Shown: positions 1 to 12,556, counted from the first letter of the stretch. The stretch: DNA of 64,000 bases from Solicoccozyma terricola (GCA_001600875.1 BCLD01000008.1:273606-337605); one strand, 5' to 3'. The notes: generated by a model from the letters alone, not told the origin. Numbers and translations: made by a program.

Positions 1-199
1 AGATGCCATGATAGGCAGCAAGCTGATGTTGTCAAGCGATGGTCGTGGACGTCTGGATGTCGTGGATGTCGAGAGACGACATGATCGGATCGGCCAACAT
101 CGCGTTTGGATTTAAATTAAATGTATAACCGCGGTGCACAGCTCGTTGTTAAATAATTGTTAATTACAAGGTATGCCCTCTTCGACCACCCCTGCCCCC
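1..199. other. Intergenic edge downstream of GCV1
   Basis: No coding region is supported here. It is the 3' flank of the glycine-cleavage T-protein gene and continues past the window edge. Confidence 0.5.
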
Positions 200-1965
200 T
201 CAAGCCTTGGACGCCCTAAAGTATTTGGCAGGAACAAAAGGCATAGGTTTCACGACCGCATCCCTCAAACTCTTCCTGACTCGAACTTTAACCTGTGTTC
301 CCTTTTTATGAGACCCAGAAGCAATGTATCCCATTGCGATGTTCGTGGAGAGCGTTGGAGATGGAATACCCGACGTTACCACGCCTTTTGTGACGTACCA
401 TAATATCAGCCAAAAGCAACATAAGAAAAGGGGGATCCCGGTCTCACGTTGAAACTCACCTAATGTCGATTGTCCATCAGCCGATAAGATCTCGGCACCT
501 TCCCTGGCTGGAGCACCGCCTATCAATTCCAAACCGACTCGTCGACGTTTAGGTCCATCCTTGAGCTCTTGCAAGACTCGAGAAGCACCGATGAAATCAC
601 CTGCTGCTCGCCTGTCCTTACCTAAAGCGTTGGTTTAGACCGATTACAATCAGCATTAAAAACCCCCAAAGGTGATCTGAAAAACTGTGAGCAGGAGGAA
701 CCCAAGTACTCACCAACCAACCAAGCCAAACCCGCTTCAATAGGACTGACAGTCTCATCCAGATCATGACCATACAAACACATTCCAGCTTCCAATCTTA
801 ACGAGTCACGAGCACCCAAACCGATAAGTTGTACGGGTGGTGTATCAGCGATGAGTTTAGTAAGTCTGACGGCGTCTGAAGGTGGGATTGAGATCTGATT
901 TTCCCCGTCGTGATGTGGCGTTAAAAAAAGGGGTGCACGATCAAGCAGCGGAGATCTCGGGTCTCGAACTTACCTCAAATCCATCTTCACCGGTATATCC
1001 ACCACGAGCTACGTGACATTTCACACCGTCGATATCGATGTATGCAGCTTGACCAAAGTAAAAATCATTCAAATTGAACGAAGTGTGTTGTTGTAGGACT
1101 TTGCTTGATTCAGGTCCTGTTGACGTTTCGGACAATACCACATTTGAGACGAGAAAAAGTATAAACCCATGAACAGTTGACGAACTCACCCTGCAAGGCA
1201 ATCAAACCCCAACCATTCAACCTCTCCCACTTGACTTCTTTCCCCTTCCCTGCACCTTCATTCCATTCCTTCAATCTCGCTTCAATCCACTCTCCATCCT
1301 CTTTCGCCCTCCCGGCATTCGTAACGACGTAGAAATTCTCATCATCATGTTTGGTAACCATCATATCATCTATGATCCCACCTTCATGATTGAGAAGAAC
1401 GGATAGAGTCGATGTGTACGGTGGGAGAGTTGAGAGGGATGATGGACAAAGATGGGAGAGGAAAGCGAGTGTTGAAGGACCAGTGAACAGGTTTTGAACC
1501 ATATGCGAGACATCAAAGAGACCAGCTTGAGTCCGAACATGATTATGTGCAGTGACTGCGAGACGGAAACATTCGAAGAGAAGGGGGGGGGGGGGGGGGG
1601 TGTTTCTTCTTTCAGCATACATCGCAAACGATCCCGGAACACGCGGTTCCCACCCACCTTGTCCGACGTCTCCATAACTCAATGGCATACTAAATCCCGC
1701 AAACGGGACCATCTTTGCCTTGTTAGCGATATGGAACTGTTCAAGAATGGTCTTCTGGAGTGGAGCCGAGTTCTGAAACAGACAGCTAATGATGGATCAG
1801 TACTGCACGATGGGGATTTGGCCAACACGGGAAATATCCCCGACCCACCTGCAGGCTTGCGGAGACGTGCAGCGACCTTGCAGATGAGGCGGAGAGGATA
1901 GGAGCTGCACGAGCTATGGAGACACATCGCGGGAGGACCCTGAGCTGACTTCTGAGGAGCGACAT
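200..1965 (-). CDS. GCV1: Mitochondrial aminomethyltransferase (glycine cleavage T-protein)
   Basis: Transfers the methylene group from the H-protein-bound aminomethyl intermediate to tetrahydrofolate in the mitochondrial glycine decarboxylase complex. Seven exons: 1849-1965, 1658-1772, 1190-1555, 974-1116, 714-894, 460-621 and 200-384, giving 422 codons. The N-terminus is rich in Arg, Ser and Leu with no acidic residues, as expected of a mitochondrial presequence. I chose the ATG at 1965 because it is in frame with this presequence; the later ATG at 1927 is in another frame. Family motifs include [10 protein letters not shown] near residue 55, GLFDVSHM, the [12 protein letters not shown] folate-binding segment, and [13 protein letters not shown]. 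The C-terminal half has the expected VGLEL and YFR elements. Intron 2 holds an 18-base C tract on the sense strand. Length is normal for the family. Function is by family similarity. Confidence 0.95.
1583..1600. repeat. 18-nt homopolymer G tract in GCV1 intron 2
   Basis: A pure run of G on the plus strand (C on the gene's sense strand) lies inside the intron spanning 1556-1657. It is one of many such tracts in introns of this window. Confidence 0.9.
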
Positions 1966-2371
1966 TGTGTGTTGGAGAGCGATGTGAATTGATAGAACAG
2001 TGTTCGTTCGTTTGTGAGGATATCAAGCGGTGTCCCGGGTTCAGGAAATGTTGGAAATTCGTCATCAACTAATTGGAAAAGTAGTTGGAAATCATAGAGA
2101 TCAAGAGTTGGAAAACAAAAATGGAGAGAAACAAGATGCGGCTGAGTGTGCGTGCAGTCAGGGCTGGCTGCGTTGTGTGGCCAAGGTGCGGGACATGTGT
2201 AGTGTCCACTTTCGTTCGGACACACGACAGAACTTCCCAGTCCGGGTTCATACCGCTCCGTTCGGGATGTTCGGGGTGGGAGAACGTGCCGAGTCGTAGC
2301 AAATACCATTTCATTACACATGACTATGAGTCCCGCAGACAGGTGATGGTACGCGGTTAACAATCAAACGA
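1966..2371. promoter_or_regulatory. Intergenic: GCV1 promoter and MDM35 3' end
   Basis: About 400 bases between the GCV1 start and the MDM35 stop, both genes on the minus strand. It should contain the GCV1 promoter. I see no CACGTG box and no supported ORF; the short ORFs here have no family resemblance. Confidence 0.5.
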
Positions 2372-3121
2372 TCAGGGTTCCGCTCCAGGTGCACCAAATC
2401 CACCACCATCGAGCTGTTCTGCTTTCTCCAATGGATTATCTTGACGCGCTTGTTCGAGTAAAGCAGCTAGAGGTTGATTATTGTCGATTGCTTTCTACTC
2501 GGATGTCGAGTTCAGAAGTGGTATATCAGCTTAATTAGATATATATAAATGATATTCCCGTCAACCAGGACATCCATCTCACTGACCTGCAAACAAGCTC
2601 TATACTCTTTCCAAACACCTCCACAATTCCGTTCATATTCCTCTGCCTTTGCTTTCGCTCTATCTTGAACACTCAACACGGTATCTCTCGATGCTTCCTC
2701 CACCTCCTCTTCCTCCTCCTCTTCCTCTTCCTCGATATCATCTTCTACTTCGATTTCCAATTCTGGCTCATCGACTTCAGGATCATATGGAACGAGGGAG
2801 AATAATCGTTCTTTGATCGGATGATGGTGATGCGTGTTTGGGTTTGGTGGTGGTGGAGCAGGTGACGATGCCTGGGATGATTCGGAATTGGGAGATGATG
2901 TTGATGCGGAGTATGTGATGGCTGGTTGAAGATAACCTTCGAACCATGCGTTGAAGCAAGAGTCGTATTTGTGTTTAAGAGGAGTGCATTCGGGTGATAA
3001 GGATCTGGACGGGGTGTGATGGTGGAGAGAGGGTTGGGGGGGGGGGGGGGGAAACGACCGGTCAGATTCGGGGCACTGGGTCGTCCAAGTGGACATTGAC
3101 GGTGAGCTCCACTCACTCCAT
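2372..3121 (-). CDS. MDM35: Mdm35/TRIAP1-type twin CX9C protein with long acidic insertion
   Basis: Homologue of the intermembrane-space chaperone that partners Ups/PRELI lipid-transfer proteins for phosphatidic acid transport. Three exons: 3117-3121 (only 5 nt, ATGGA), 2587-3004 and 2372-2494; 181 aa. The first CX9C pair (C8/C18, starting CTPLKHKYDSC) is followed by FNAWF as in TRIAP1. The second pair is C129/C139 (CGGVWKEYRAC). The family normally has fewer than 20 residues between the pairs; here there are about 110, including Pro/Ser-rich sequence, a His cluster and a run of Glu. No splice sites that would remove the insert were obvious. The tail ends in a Gly/Pro-rich stretch. The 5-nt first exon is inferred from frame and splice consensus: donor GTGAGT, acceptor CAG. 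Confidence 0.88.
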
Positions 3122-3326
3122 GGCACAGGTGCGTGAGGTGCTGTGCTTCTATGCTGGACGCTGGACGCTGGAGGATGTCATGTACGGTCAGGCTGAACTT
3201 GAACTTGCCCGTGGAATTAAAACAACTTGCTCGCGTCATCCCCGTCTCTTCATCCTCCAATTCCCCGTTCAACGGCAATTCATCACATGCTTGGGATCCT
3301 ATTCATAACAATAACAATCCATATGA

Positions 3327-5013
3327 TCACGGCAACACAATATACTTCTGCATCTCCTCTGGAATCTCCTTGTCCAATCCTTTACTCTGCAACCAAACCC
3401 TAGAGAACAATCTCGTTTGATACCTATACGCACCATCACACAACATCGTAACGATCGTATGTCCTGGTCCTAATTTCCTAGCTACCTCAGTTGCTGCCCA
3501 TGCGTTGAGAGCAGAGGAAGCTCCTACGTAGAGTCCTTCTTCATGTAAGAGTCGATAAACCATTCGGATAGATTCAGCATCAGGGACGTGGATCGCCCCG
3601 TCTAGCAACTCGATATCAGGTTTCAAGTTGTTGGTCACTCGTCCTTGTCCGATACCTGATGGTCCGGTACGTGGTTTATCGTCAGCAAGTGGGAAAACCC
3701 CTCACGGACGGGAATAGCAATCCCCCGCGCGCCCGCCCCTCCAACTCACCCTCTGTAATCGAAGACGTTCCCACCCTCTCAATCTTGCCCGTGTTCACAT
3801 ACTTGAATAACACACTCCCAGGTGGATCCGCCAACCAACCCTGAACTTTCCCACCTGATACCTCCTTCAAATACCTAACCGTACCTGCAAGAGTTCCACC
3901 CGTCCCAGTTGAACATGTGAACGCATCCACTTTCCCATTTGTTTGTTGCCAAATCTCTGGACCAGTAGTAAGGATATGTGCTTCTCGATTCGCAATGTTA
4001 TCGAATTGGTTGGTCCATACGGCGTTTGGAAGGGATTCTGCGTATCGAGCAGCTTGGTGGTTGTAGTTTTGAGGGTTGTCAAAAGCGACGGCTGGGGGGG
4101 GGGGGGGGGGAGGGAGGTAGAGAGAAGGGGTTAGATTGGTTGGCACAAAAAGGCCAGTTATAAACCACTGGGGTAGCTGACAAACCGAGACTCACCTGGA
4201 ACCGGTCTGACATCTGCACCTAACATACGCAACAGATCAATTTTCTCTTGACTCTGCGAGCGAAAGATGAGAAGTTCCAGCGCAAACGTTTTCCTGTCAG
4301 TCAAAGCCAATCCAAGGTCCCCTTTTTCGCCCAAATTACCCTCACCTGAGTATCCGGCATATAAATCACACAATCATATCCTTTTGCCCTACAAACATGT
4401 GCCAATCCAATCCCAGTGTTTCCCGCTGTACCCTCAACGACAGTCCCACCAGGTTTCAATAATCCCTTTGCTTCAGCATCTTGAACGAGATATAAAGCAG
4501 CACGATCTTTGATTGAACCCCCTGGGGACATGAATTCAGCTTTTGCGAGGATGTTGCATCCTGTTTCGTTGGATAGGGTTTTGAGTCGAATCTGTTGTTT
4601 GGGTGCAAATTGAAGATGAGGATGGGGGAAGGGGGGGGGGGGGNGGGGGGGGGGGAGGCAGGAAACTACTCACCAAAGGTGTCTTACTGTTCGCACCAAA
4701 AGCAAAAAATCTCGTATCAGCTGGTTTTGGTCTTGCCTCGATCTCGACAGACGACCCCGAAGAACGACACATGATAGTCATCGGCGCCTTTCGTCCAACC
4801 TTCCCCCTCCAACTCTCCATCACCACCGACATTTGTCATCAGCACTCACCCAACGGCACCTACAAACCCATCCACTTCTTTTCCCAAACCAGGAATGACC
4901 ATCGAATTAGCGGTTGTAGCGAGACATCTCCTGGCCGCTGCTGCTGCTGCTGCTGCCGATTGCGATGCCGTTGCCTGGACGATAGGTCGGATGGATCTGA
5001 ACATGGCTGACAT
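3327..5013 (-). CDS. Cysteine synthase (O-acetylserine sulfhydrylase-type), mitochondrial form
   Basis: PLP-dependent beta-replacement enzyme that makes cysteine from O-acetylserine and sulfide. Exons: 4850-5013, 4674-4686 (13 nt), 4346-4591, 4196-4253, 3750-4091 and 3327-3655; 383 aa. The start gives a presequence with many Arg, Ser and Ala and an Ala run, typical of mitochondrial import. The PLP-lysine motif GGSIKDRAA, the GTAGNTGIG phosphate/substrate loop and the [10 protein letters not shown] loop are all present. The 13-nt exon supplies the start of the VGKTPLIRL segment. Intron 2 has a G/C tract with one N, and intron 4 has a C tract that runs directly into the AG acceptor. It could also be annotated as the fungal CYS1/cys-17 orthologue. 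A secondary role as a cystathionine synthase is unlikely because there is no CBS domain. Confidence 0.92.
4631..4655. repeat. G tract with embedded N in cysteine synthase intron 2
   Basis: A near-pure G run with an ambiguous base at 4644. The N suggests the true tract length is not resolved in the assembly. Confidence 0.85.
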
Positions 5014-5287
5014 TGGTGTTGAGATGCTTGGTTGTGAGCTTGTGTGCTGACTTGGGGGGTGGATCTACGACTCTATGCGCATGCATACCACTCTTCTCCG
5101 AATATTAATTTGCATGGCGTGCTTGGAGTGGAGGGAGGGCGCGTCCGCGGTGTGCGCAGCGGGTGGCGGGGGAGGACGATGGGGTGGAGAGTGAGTGGCC
5201 ATTCGGGTCCATGCTTGGGCCAAGGGGTCATCATGTAATGGGTACAACACTCCGATTTCCAAACCACACAGTCTCCCCCCACCGCAT

Positions 5288-6371
<1,084 letters not shown>

Positions 6372-6484
6372 ACTCGGGTGCTTGTGGTAGGTATGGGCGG
6401 AGGTGGACTTTGATCGATGCACGTCGTTCGTTGACTGGTACAACCACGCGAGAGTTGCCTCGGGATGGGATTTCAGTGGCGAAA

Positions 6485-6490
6485 CACGTG
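6485..6490. promoter_or_regulatory. CACGTG box, BET3/uS17m divergent promoter
   Basis: Palindromic E-box extended as ACACGTGAAA, in the 240-bp region between the divergent starts of BET3 and the mitochondrial uS17 gene. Confidence 0.5.
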
Positions 6491-6611
6491 AAATGCATTA
6501 TTATTTACTACAGAACATGGGTGATGGGTGAGGGTGTTCAAAAGAGTCGGACAGACTGACATACATACATCCTCAACTACTCGTTCACTGTCCTCCACCA
6601 ATCACCACATC

Positions 6612-6980
6612 ATGACCATCCTCAGAGGCATCGTCACAAAAGCAGGTGTCATGGAGAAGACAGTGACAGTTACGGTTGAACGAAAAATAATTCATCCAAA
6701 GTTACTAAAAGTTCGTCCGTTTTTCTCTCCTTTTTTTCTCTTTTTGGAATTCAGAAACGGTTGTTAATCAATCATAATGATCCTCCACATCACCCATTAG
6801 GAAATCTCACAACATAAAAAATACCTAGTTCACGACCCGAACTCGTCAGCCAAATTAGGTCAACGAGTCACTATCGAACTTGGGAAACCAGTATCGGCAA
6901 GGAAGTCGTTCTGGTTGAAGGAGGTGGAAGGTGGAATTAAGGAGCAGGTTGGAAAGGATGCTTTCGTCAAGAGTTCATGA
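6612..6980 (+). CDS. MRPS17: Mitochondrial ribosomal protein uS17m
   Basis: Small-subunit mitoribosomal protein binding rRNA early in assembly. Two exons, 6612-6710 and 6801-6980, encode 92 aa. The N-terminal segment TILRGIVTKAGVMEKTVTV and the KKYLVHD / LGQRVTIELGKPVSARKSFWL segments match the bacterial S17 OB-fold. The ATG at 6612 is preceded by CACATC; an upstream in-frame ATG at 6528 is also open but would add a stretch with no S17 character. It is divergent to BET3 with a CACGTG box between them. Confidence 0.93.
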
Positions 6981-7397
6981 GGGATGAAGGAGCTCGGTTA
7001 CGTGGATGAATGAACGAGAGGCGAAGGTCAAGTCAACAGTTGAAGAGTCCGAGACGGTACACCGATCGTGGACGCAACATCAAAGAGGGATTGAGATTTA
7101 CCCGGACATGTATGAGTCCAACAGCATCACCTCGATAATCCCTCAGAGGACACTATTGGCCTTAGGATGGAGAAATGGAGACGGCGGTGGGATACTCGTT
7201 TGATGAGCATGTAACGACCATTTTGTATAAAGGCATTTAGCAGCCAAATGACAGCTGCAGTCAGCTGCGTTCCCCCCCCCCCNCCCCCCCAATGGAGTCC
7301 TAGATGATTCAAGCATATCGCACGCAGTCCATGGAGTGAGGTGATATTATCAGTGTCCTGATGTGATGATACAAAGCGCCAGCCTCTATCTATTCTC
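6981..7397. other. Convergent intergenic region with C tract
   Basis: Lies between the 3' ends of uS17m and COX15. It holds a C run at 7272-7290 interrupted by an N at 7283. Short ORFs are unsupported. This is one of the few homopolymer tracts in the window outside an intron. Confidence 0.6.
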
Positions 7398-9237
7398 TCA
7401 TGAATTCGTCGCTGTCACCCTAGTCACTGGGACATTAACTCCCTTCATTCGACTCCTAGCCTCCTTCCACATCCTCGCCACCTTGCTCGGTCTTCTCAAA
7501 CTCCCAACAAGCGCAACCATTGCACTCAGTAAGATCACACTGTTTGCTTGATGAGCTGCGGCGAGTGGTACAGGAACGAGGTACAACAGGGTAGAGATTC
7601 CGAGGACGACTTGGAAGATGGCGGTATGCATCGCGGCTTTAGCGAGTCGGGGAGTGAGAGGTGGGAGGAGAGCACGAAGGGAGGGACGGCCGGCAAGGTA
7701 TGGTAAGGCTAGGACAGAGGCCAGAGTGGTGGTGGCCTGATATATTTTTTGTGTTTTCAGTCAGCTGGGCGAATATGAATTTCGCGGGTGAGATTTTTTG
7801 CACTCACAAGTACCCTGTGATCAAATTGAACAGTCGTAGGGTTCTCTAGTAAGTTTCTCCACCATGTGTCGCTGCCATCCTCGGTCTGGGCGTAATGTGA
7901 GTCGAATAGCTCGTCGGTGGGTGGAACAAGACGACCACCCATTGTAGGAAACTCATTGTAGACGAGTCCAGCATCCAGTCCTGCGACGAACGCACCTGTA
8001 AAGTAGGGAAATACCTTCTATTTCACCGGATAACGCAACGGTTAAAAGGCAATACCACTCACCTGAGACTGCCGTGAGCAAGACTAGACCACCAACGACT
8101 CCAGCCAACCCCTTAAACCTCCTCACAGCAGGATTATTAACCACTTTCTCCATACCATCCGTAGCGAGTCCTCCAAGTTTCCCGTTTCCAGTCGCATACT
8201 TCCAATCTCTCGATACTCCAACTGCAGTGGCAAACATGCCGATATAGAGTGTCAATGCAGCTCCCAAGTGCGCAGCCAGTCGGTATTGCGATACTCGTGG
8301 TACTGCGCCTGGAGTAGTGAGGATCTCATTAGATAACCCTGATTCAACCATGTACCAGCCCAGGAATCCTTGAAATCCAATACCAGTTGCAAGGGCGAGG
8401 AGTTGGAGTTGGACTGGGCGAGAGACTTTACGGCGAGCAACGAAGTAGATTGCAGGAAGAATGAATCTGAGAAAGTTCCATCAGGATTAGGAATTGAAAT
8501 AAAAGAGCTGGAAAGGCCCTCACCCAACTCCAAGGAGACGACCAGCGATACGATGTGCCCACTCCATGTAGAAAATCCGTTTGAACGAAGGAAGATCGAG
8601 CTGAGAATTCATCCTGCGACATACGTTGCTATATATCAGAACTCGTAATGATACGGCTATCGTAGTAATCCCACAGAACTCACAAGACACCTTCGGGAGT
8701 CACTCTATACTTCTCCCACTCGACCAACCACTGCTCCTGTCCAATCGGCGGCAAGATGCCCTTGATTGGTTCCCACTCGGTGATACTCAACCCGGACTCG
8801 GTCAGTCGTGTCACTCCGCCAATGACGACGATAAAAAATATCATTCCCGAACAGATGTAAAGCCATGTTGCGACGTGTGGTGATGTGAGGATTGGTAGAG
8901 CTTCCGTGGCGGTCTTTGCAGATGATGTAGACTCTGAAGCGGGAGTGGTTGGATAGGCGATGGTGGTGGCGTTCTTGCGACCCGGACTACTGAAGAAGCC
9001 TCTAGCAGTGGTACTTGGGATCGATCTGGAAGAAAAAGGTACACCCAGTCTCGCTACTACCGTGCTCTGAGTCGGAGAGCTTCCAGTCGATGCTCTAGTC
9101 CAAAGTGTCCTGTTCGCGCTGTAGTGCTCCTGCAGTATCGAGGAGGTAGCTGCACCGACCCGAGTCCGAGCTCTAAGACTATCTGTCAAGCCTTTGAGAG
9201 CCAGAGTGCATGATGACGGACGATACAGCATCGACAT
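7398..9237 (-). CDS. COX15: Heme a synthase Cox15
   Basis: Inner-membrane enzyme that oxidises the C8 methyl of heme o to a formyl group, giving heme a for cytochrome c oxidase. Five exons: 8684-9237, 8524-8613, 8063-8466, 7808-7995 and 7398-7736; 524 aa. About 110 residues of Arg/Ser/Thr-rich sequence precede the first membrane span and contain the presequence. Motifs seen: [47 protein letters not shown] and AHQANS. Together they contain the conserved heme-ligand histidines of the CtaA/Cox15 family. Several hydrophobic segments are visible. The start is the first of two nearby Met codons (MSML). It is divergent to BUD23, 202 bp apart. Confidence 0.96.
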
Positions 9238-9379
9238 GGCTGTAGCAAGCTGGAGTATGGGTGTACGATGACAGCGTAGACCACACACGATCCCAACATT
9301 TTAGTGGATCGGGACAAACCTCGCTCGCTCGCGTGGACGACCTGGACCGCGGTTTCACTTTTCAAAAAAGTTGCTCACC

Positions 9380-9428
9380 TCGTCCATCGTCCATCGTCCA
9401 TCGTCCAACTCGCAACTCGCAACTCGCA
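9380..9428. repeat. Two abutting 7-bp tandem repeats upstream of BUD23
   Basis: Four exact copies of TCGTCCA (9380-9407) are followed immediately by three copies of ACTCGCA (9408-9428), ending 11 bases before the BUD23 start codon. They lie in the likely 5' leader. Confidence 0.9.
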
Positions 9429-9439
9429 TTCACCCCACC

Positions 9440-10640
9440 ATGTCTCGACCAGAGGAGATCGCTCCTCCAGAGATTGTAAGCTGCTACGTTTCTCAATTGA
9501 CTGTGTATCACGCTGATCAGCGGATGGCCACCAGTTCTATGGCGACACCGAAGCTAAGAAGTACACAGCCAAGTGAGCAGTCGTGTCCCCCAGTGGTCAA
9601 GTTCGTTCGTGCTGACAGTCGACATTCCACCTCCAAAGCTCTCGTGTCCAGTCCATCCAAGCGGAAATGACGGACCGAGCTCTTGAGCTGCTCGCTCTTC
9701 CAGCCGATGAGGCATGTTACATCCTTGACATCGGCTGTGGAAGTGGATTGAGTGGAGAACTACTTGACGAAGATGGGCATTATTGGGTCGGTGTAGATGT
9801 ATCGCCGAGTATGCTAGGTGAGCTTTGGGAAGCTCCCGTGTAGCTGTGTATAGGACTAATGTGAAATACACTCGTCTCACAGAGGTCGCGCTGGAGCGAG
9901 AAGTTGAAGGCGATCTGTTCCTTCAAGATATCGGTCAGGGTTTCGGTTTCAGACCGGGAACGTTCGATGGATGCATCAGGTGAGCTAGGCTTTTGCTTCT
10001 CCCATATAATGTCCTTACTGAAACCTATTCTCCCGCTTCTCAGTATCTCCGTCCTCCAATGGTTACTCAATGCAGACTCCACCACCCACTCTCCACCTCA
10101 ACGTCTCGCACGCTTCTTCACCACTCTCCACTCATGTCTCCGTAATCCCTCCCGCGCAATCTTCCAATTCTATCCATCTTCAGACGATCAAGTCACCATG
10201 ATCACCACTGCAGCTCAACGGGCTGGTTTCGGTGGTGGTGTCGTTGTCGATTACCCCAATTCCACAAAAAAGAGAAAAATGTACCTCTGTTTGATGGTTG
10301 GATCACAGACAATACCAAAGGCTCTAGGCGATAATGAAATGGAGGTAGATGGCGAGCAGGCGGAGAATGGGAAGGGCGGCGGTGGAGTCCGAAACGAGGC
10401 CAGACGGAAGAGGGAAGCGATCTTGGCTAAGAAAAGGGGAGGCAAGGAAAAGTCAAAGAAGGGAACGGTCGACAAGCAATGGATCTTGGACAAGAAAGCT
10501 CTATACAGGCAGAGGGGTAAAGAGGGAGTACCGAGGGATTCCAAGGTGAGCGGAACTGCTTGACAATTTACAGCGTATGTTGCGCTGATTTACTGATCTC
10601 CCCGCAGTTCTCGACGAGGAAGAGAAAACCTCAGTTTTAG
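9440..10640 (+). CDS. BUD23: 18S rRNA (guanine-N7) methyltransferase Bud23
   Basis: SAM-dependent methyltransferase that modifies a guanosine of 18S rRNA during small-subunit export. Six exons: 9440-9475, 9535-9572, 9639-9817, 9883-9979, 10044-10545 and 10608-10640; 294 aa. The SAM-binding loop is [14 protein letters not shown], followed by [10 protein letters not shown]. Also present are [15 protein letters not shown] and FYPSSDDQ. The C-terminus is the basic Bud23 tail, ending with [15 protein letters not shown] residues encoded by the last 33-nt exon. The Trm112-binding partner is not in this window. The ATG follows CACCCCACC, a good initiation context. Confidence 0.96.
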
Positions 10641-10883
10641 GAGGAGACGTATGTGTGGGTTCATTTCACGAATCTTCTTTGTACTTTTGTTCCGTTCCTT
10701 CTTCTCATACTGTCACATTAGATGTAATACAATTGGGGTAGCTCGAGAGATGTCCCAGCTGATTTGCAAGGCACCAACTAGATGCCATATACCATCATCG
10801 TGCCTCATGCTTGGCTGTCTCCTCATGAGCTCGTGTCTGCATTTCAAGAGCAACATCAGTCAACTGTGAGGCGGTGTAGTCCC

Positions 10884-12238
10884 TCACCCTAACTTACAGT
10901 AGTACAACTCCTCCACCAGCTTCTGATGATCTTGCAACAACCCACTGATCAATCCAAGGCCCATCCATCTCTTCCACCTCGAATCTCCTGACCCCCATTC
11001 TATCCACCTATCCATCTTCGGCTTCGTCCACCGCTCGTATATAGCCCCCTTGACGAACCACCATGCGAGTTCCCTATCTCGAGACTGCTCTAGTTGAGCT
11101 TGGAGAGGCGTCATTGCCGTTTGTGGATTACTAGATGGTCGCAGCGTACGGGAGAGTAGTAAAAGGCCAAGTGGGATGAGTGTAGCGGGTAATGGTGACG
11201 CCAGGGAACGGTAGGATGACGACGTTGGACCAGTAGCGGGAGTTGGTGATCGTCGTGCGAGGTACAACATCAGAGCGATATGCACGAATCCGCTCGAAGC
11301 GTGGATTACTTCGCCGGCGACTTGACGAACTGACGAGAGAGGGGGTAGGAGGGTGAGAGGTGAGGGCTGGTATTCCTCAGAGAGGAGAGGGAGTAAAGGA
11401 AGTAGGTGAGTTTGTACGGCTGCTCCTGGACGAAGGGTAGGAATGATGGGAGTAGGTGGTGGTTTGACGGTATCGTCTCCACGGGGAGATACTTCGCCGT
11501 CCACAGGTATGAGCGTTGTGGGATCACATTCTCTCTGAGGAATCGGATGTTGCAGGACAGATCGTCTGGTGACGCCGAGGAGCAAGACACGCAGGAATGT
11601 TCTATAGACACTTGTCGATAATCAGAGCGCGTCGCGAGGATGGAAATCAGCCTTAGAGCGAACCCACTTGATTGCTTCCAGCCAGAGTACCATCTTCCAA
11701 CGTCTTCTCGGACCATTCCTCCCCCTTCTTATTGCCAGCATCTCCAACAATAATTGCACATAGCCAATAACGACCAACAACCTTGCAGCTCGTCGGTAGA
11801 TGGGGGACTTTGCACAGAAGTATGATGTGTATCGAGCGTGATCGGATGGAGGTGGACGAATGGTGTGAGACGTTGTGGACGGTGCGGCTTCTGCGGCGTC
11901 TGCGGTCTTGGAAGACGGTTCTATGACAGAGGGGAAAGGTGAAGGTGGAAGAGTGGATAGCTTGTTTAGGCGTTTATTGAGGAGTGAGTCATGATATGTC
12001 GACACTACGGACGTCAGTGAGTACACTGTATACAAGACACCATCAGCTCTTGCAGTCCCTGTATCATGCAACTCCTTGACTTACATCCTTCACTAGCCAG
12101 CTCTGCATCCTTGAATCTACCGGGTAACAACCAGCTGACATTGCGTAATGAGGACTCGACGGTGGTGAGCGCGGAGGAATTTTCTAGCAATGCAGACTCG
12201 TATGCCTCCTTGATGGAGGTAAGAGCTGCGAATGCCAT
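10884..12238 (-). CDS. PEX16: Peroxisomal membrane biogenesis protein Pex16
   Basis: Peroxin needed for inserting peroxisomal membrane proteins. Three exons (12085-12238, 11668-12004, 10884-11601) encode 402 aa. Family signatures are VESSLRNVSWLLPGRF near residue 26, STYHDSLLNK, GYVQLLLEM, and KTFLRVLLL. The C-terminal part has the ELAWWFVKGAIYERWTKPK segment and ends near YYCKLG. The last codons overlap a good donor (GTAAGT) followed 34 nt later by CACAG. Splicing there would give a different two-residue end, so the exact C-terminus is uncertain. It is convergent with BUD23 and shares its promoter side with the MGE1 3' region. Confidence 0.9.
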
Positions 12239-12556
12239 GTTGTGGAGGGTCCAAGGTGGATATCAGCTGTCGTGAGGAGTTGATACAGACGTTTCAATTG
12301 CCCAAAGCGAGTTTGTCGGCAACTTGGACCAACATGCTCTGCACCGCGGATTGCCGCCCCGGCTAATCGAAAATGGTGAGTTCGATTAATTATGTTCGAT
12401 GAGGAGTGGCATGGCTAATGATACAAATTTGGGCAGTACGAAAGTGCTCCTCTTCAGGCCTCTTCTATCGTCAAACACGACCACGCACGTATGCTGTCCT
12501 TCGTTGCTTACTGTTCCCCCCTCCGGCTCCTATTGGCATACCATGTCTTATTTCCC
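12239..12556. promoter_or_regulatory. Intergenic: PEX16 promoter and MGE1 3' region
   Basis: 318 bases between two minus-strand genes. Several short ORFs run through it but none resembles a protein family. No CACGTG box is present. Confidence 0.5.
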
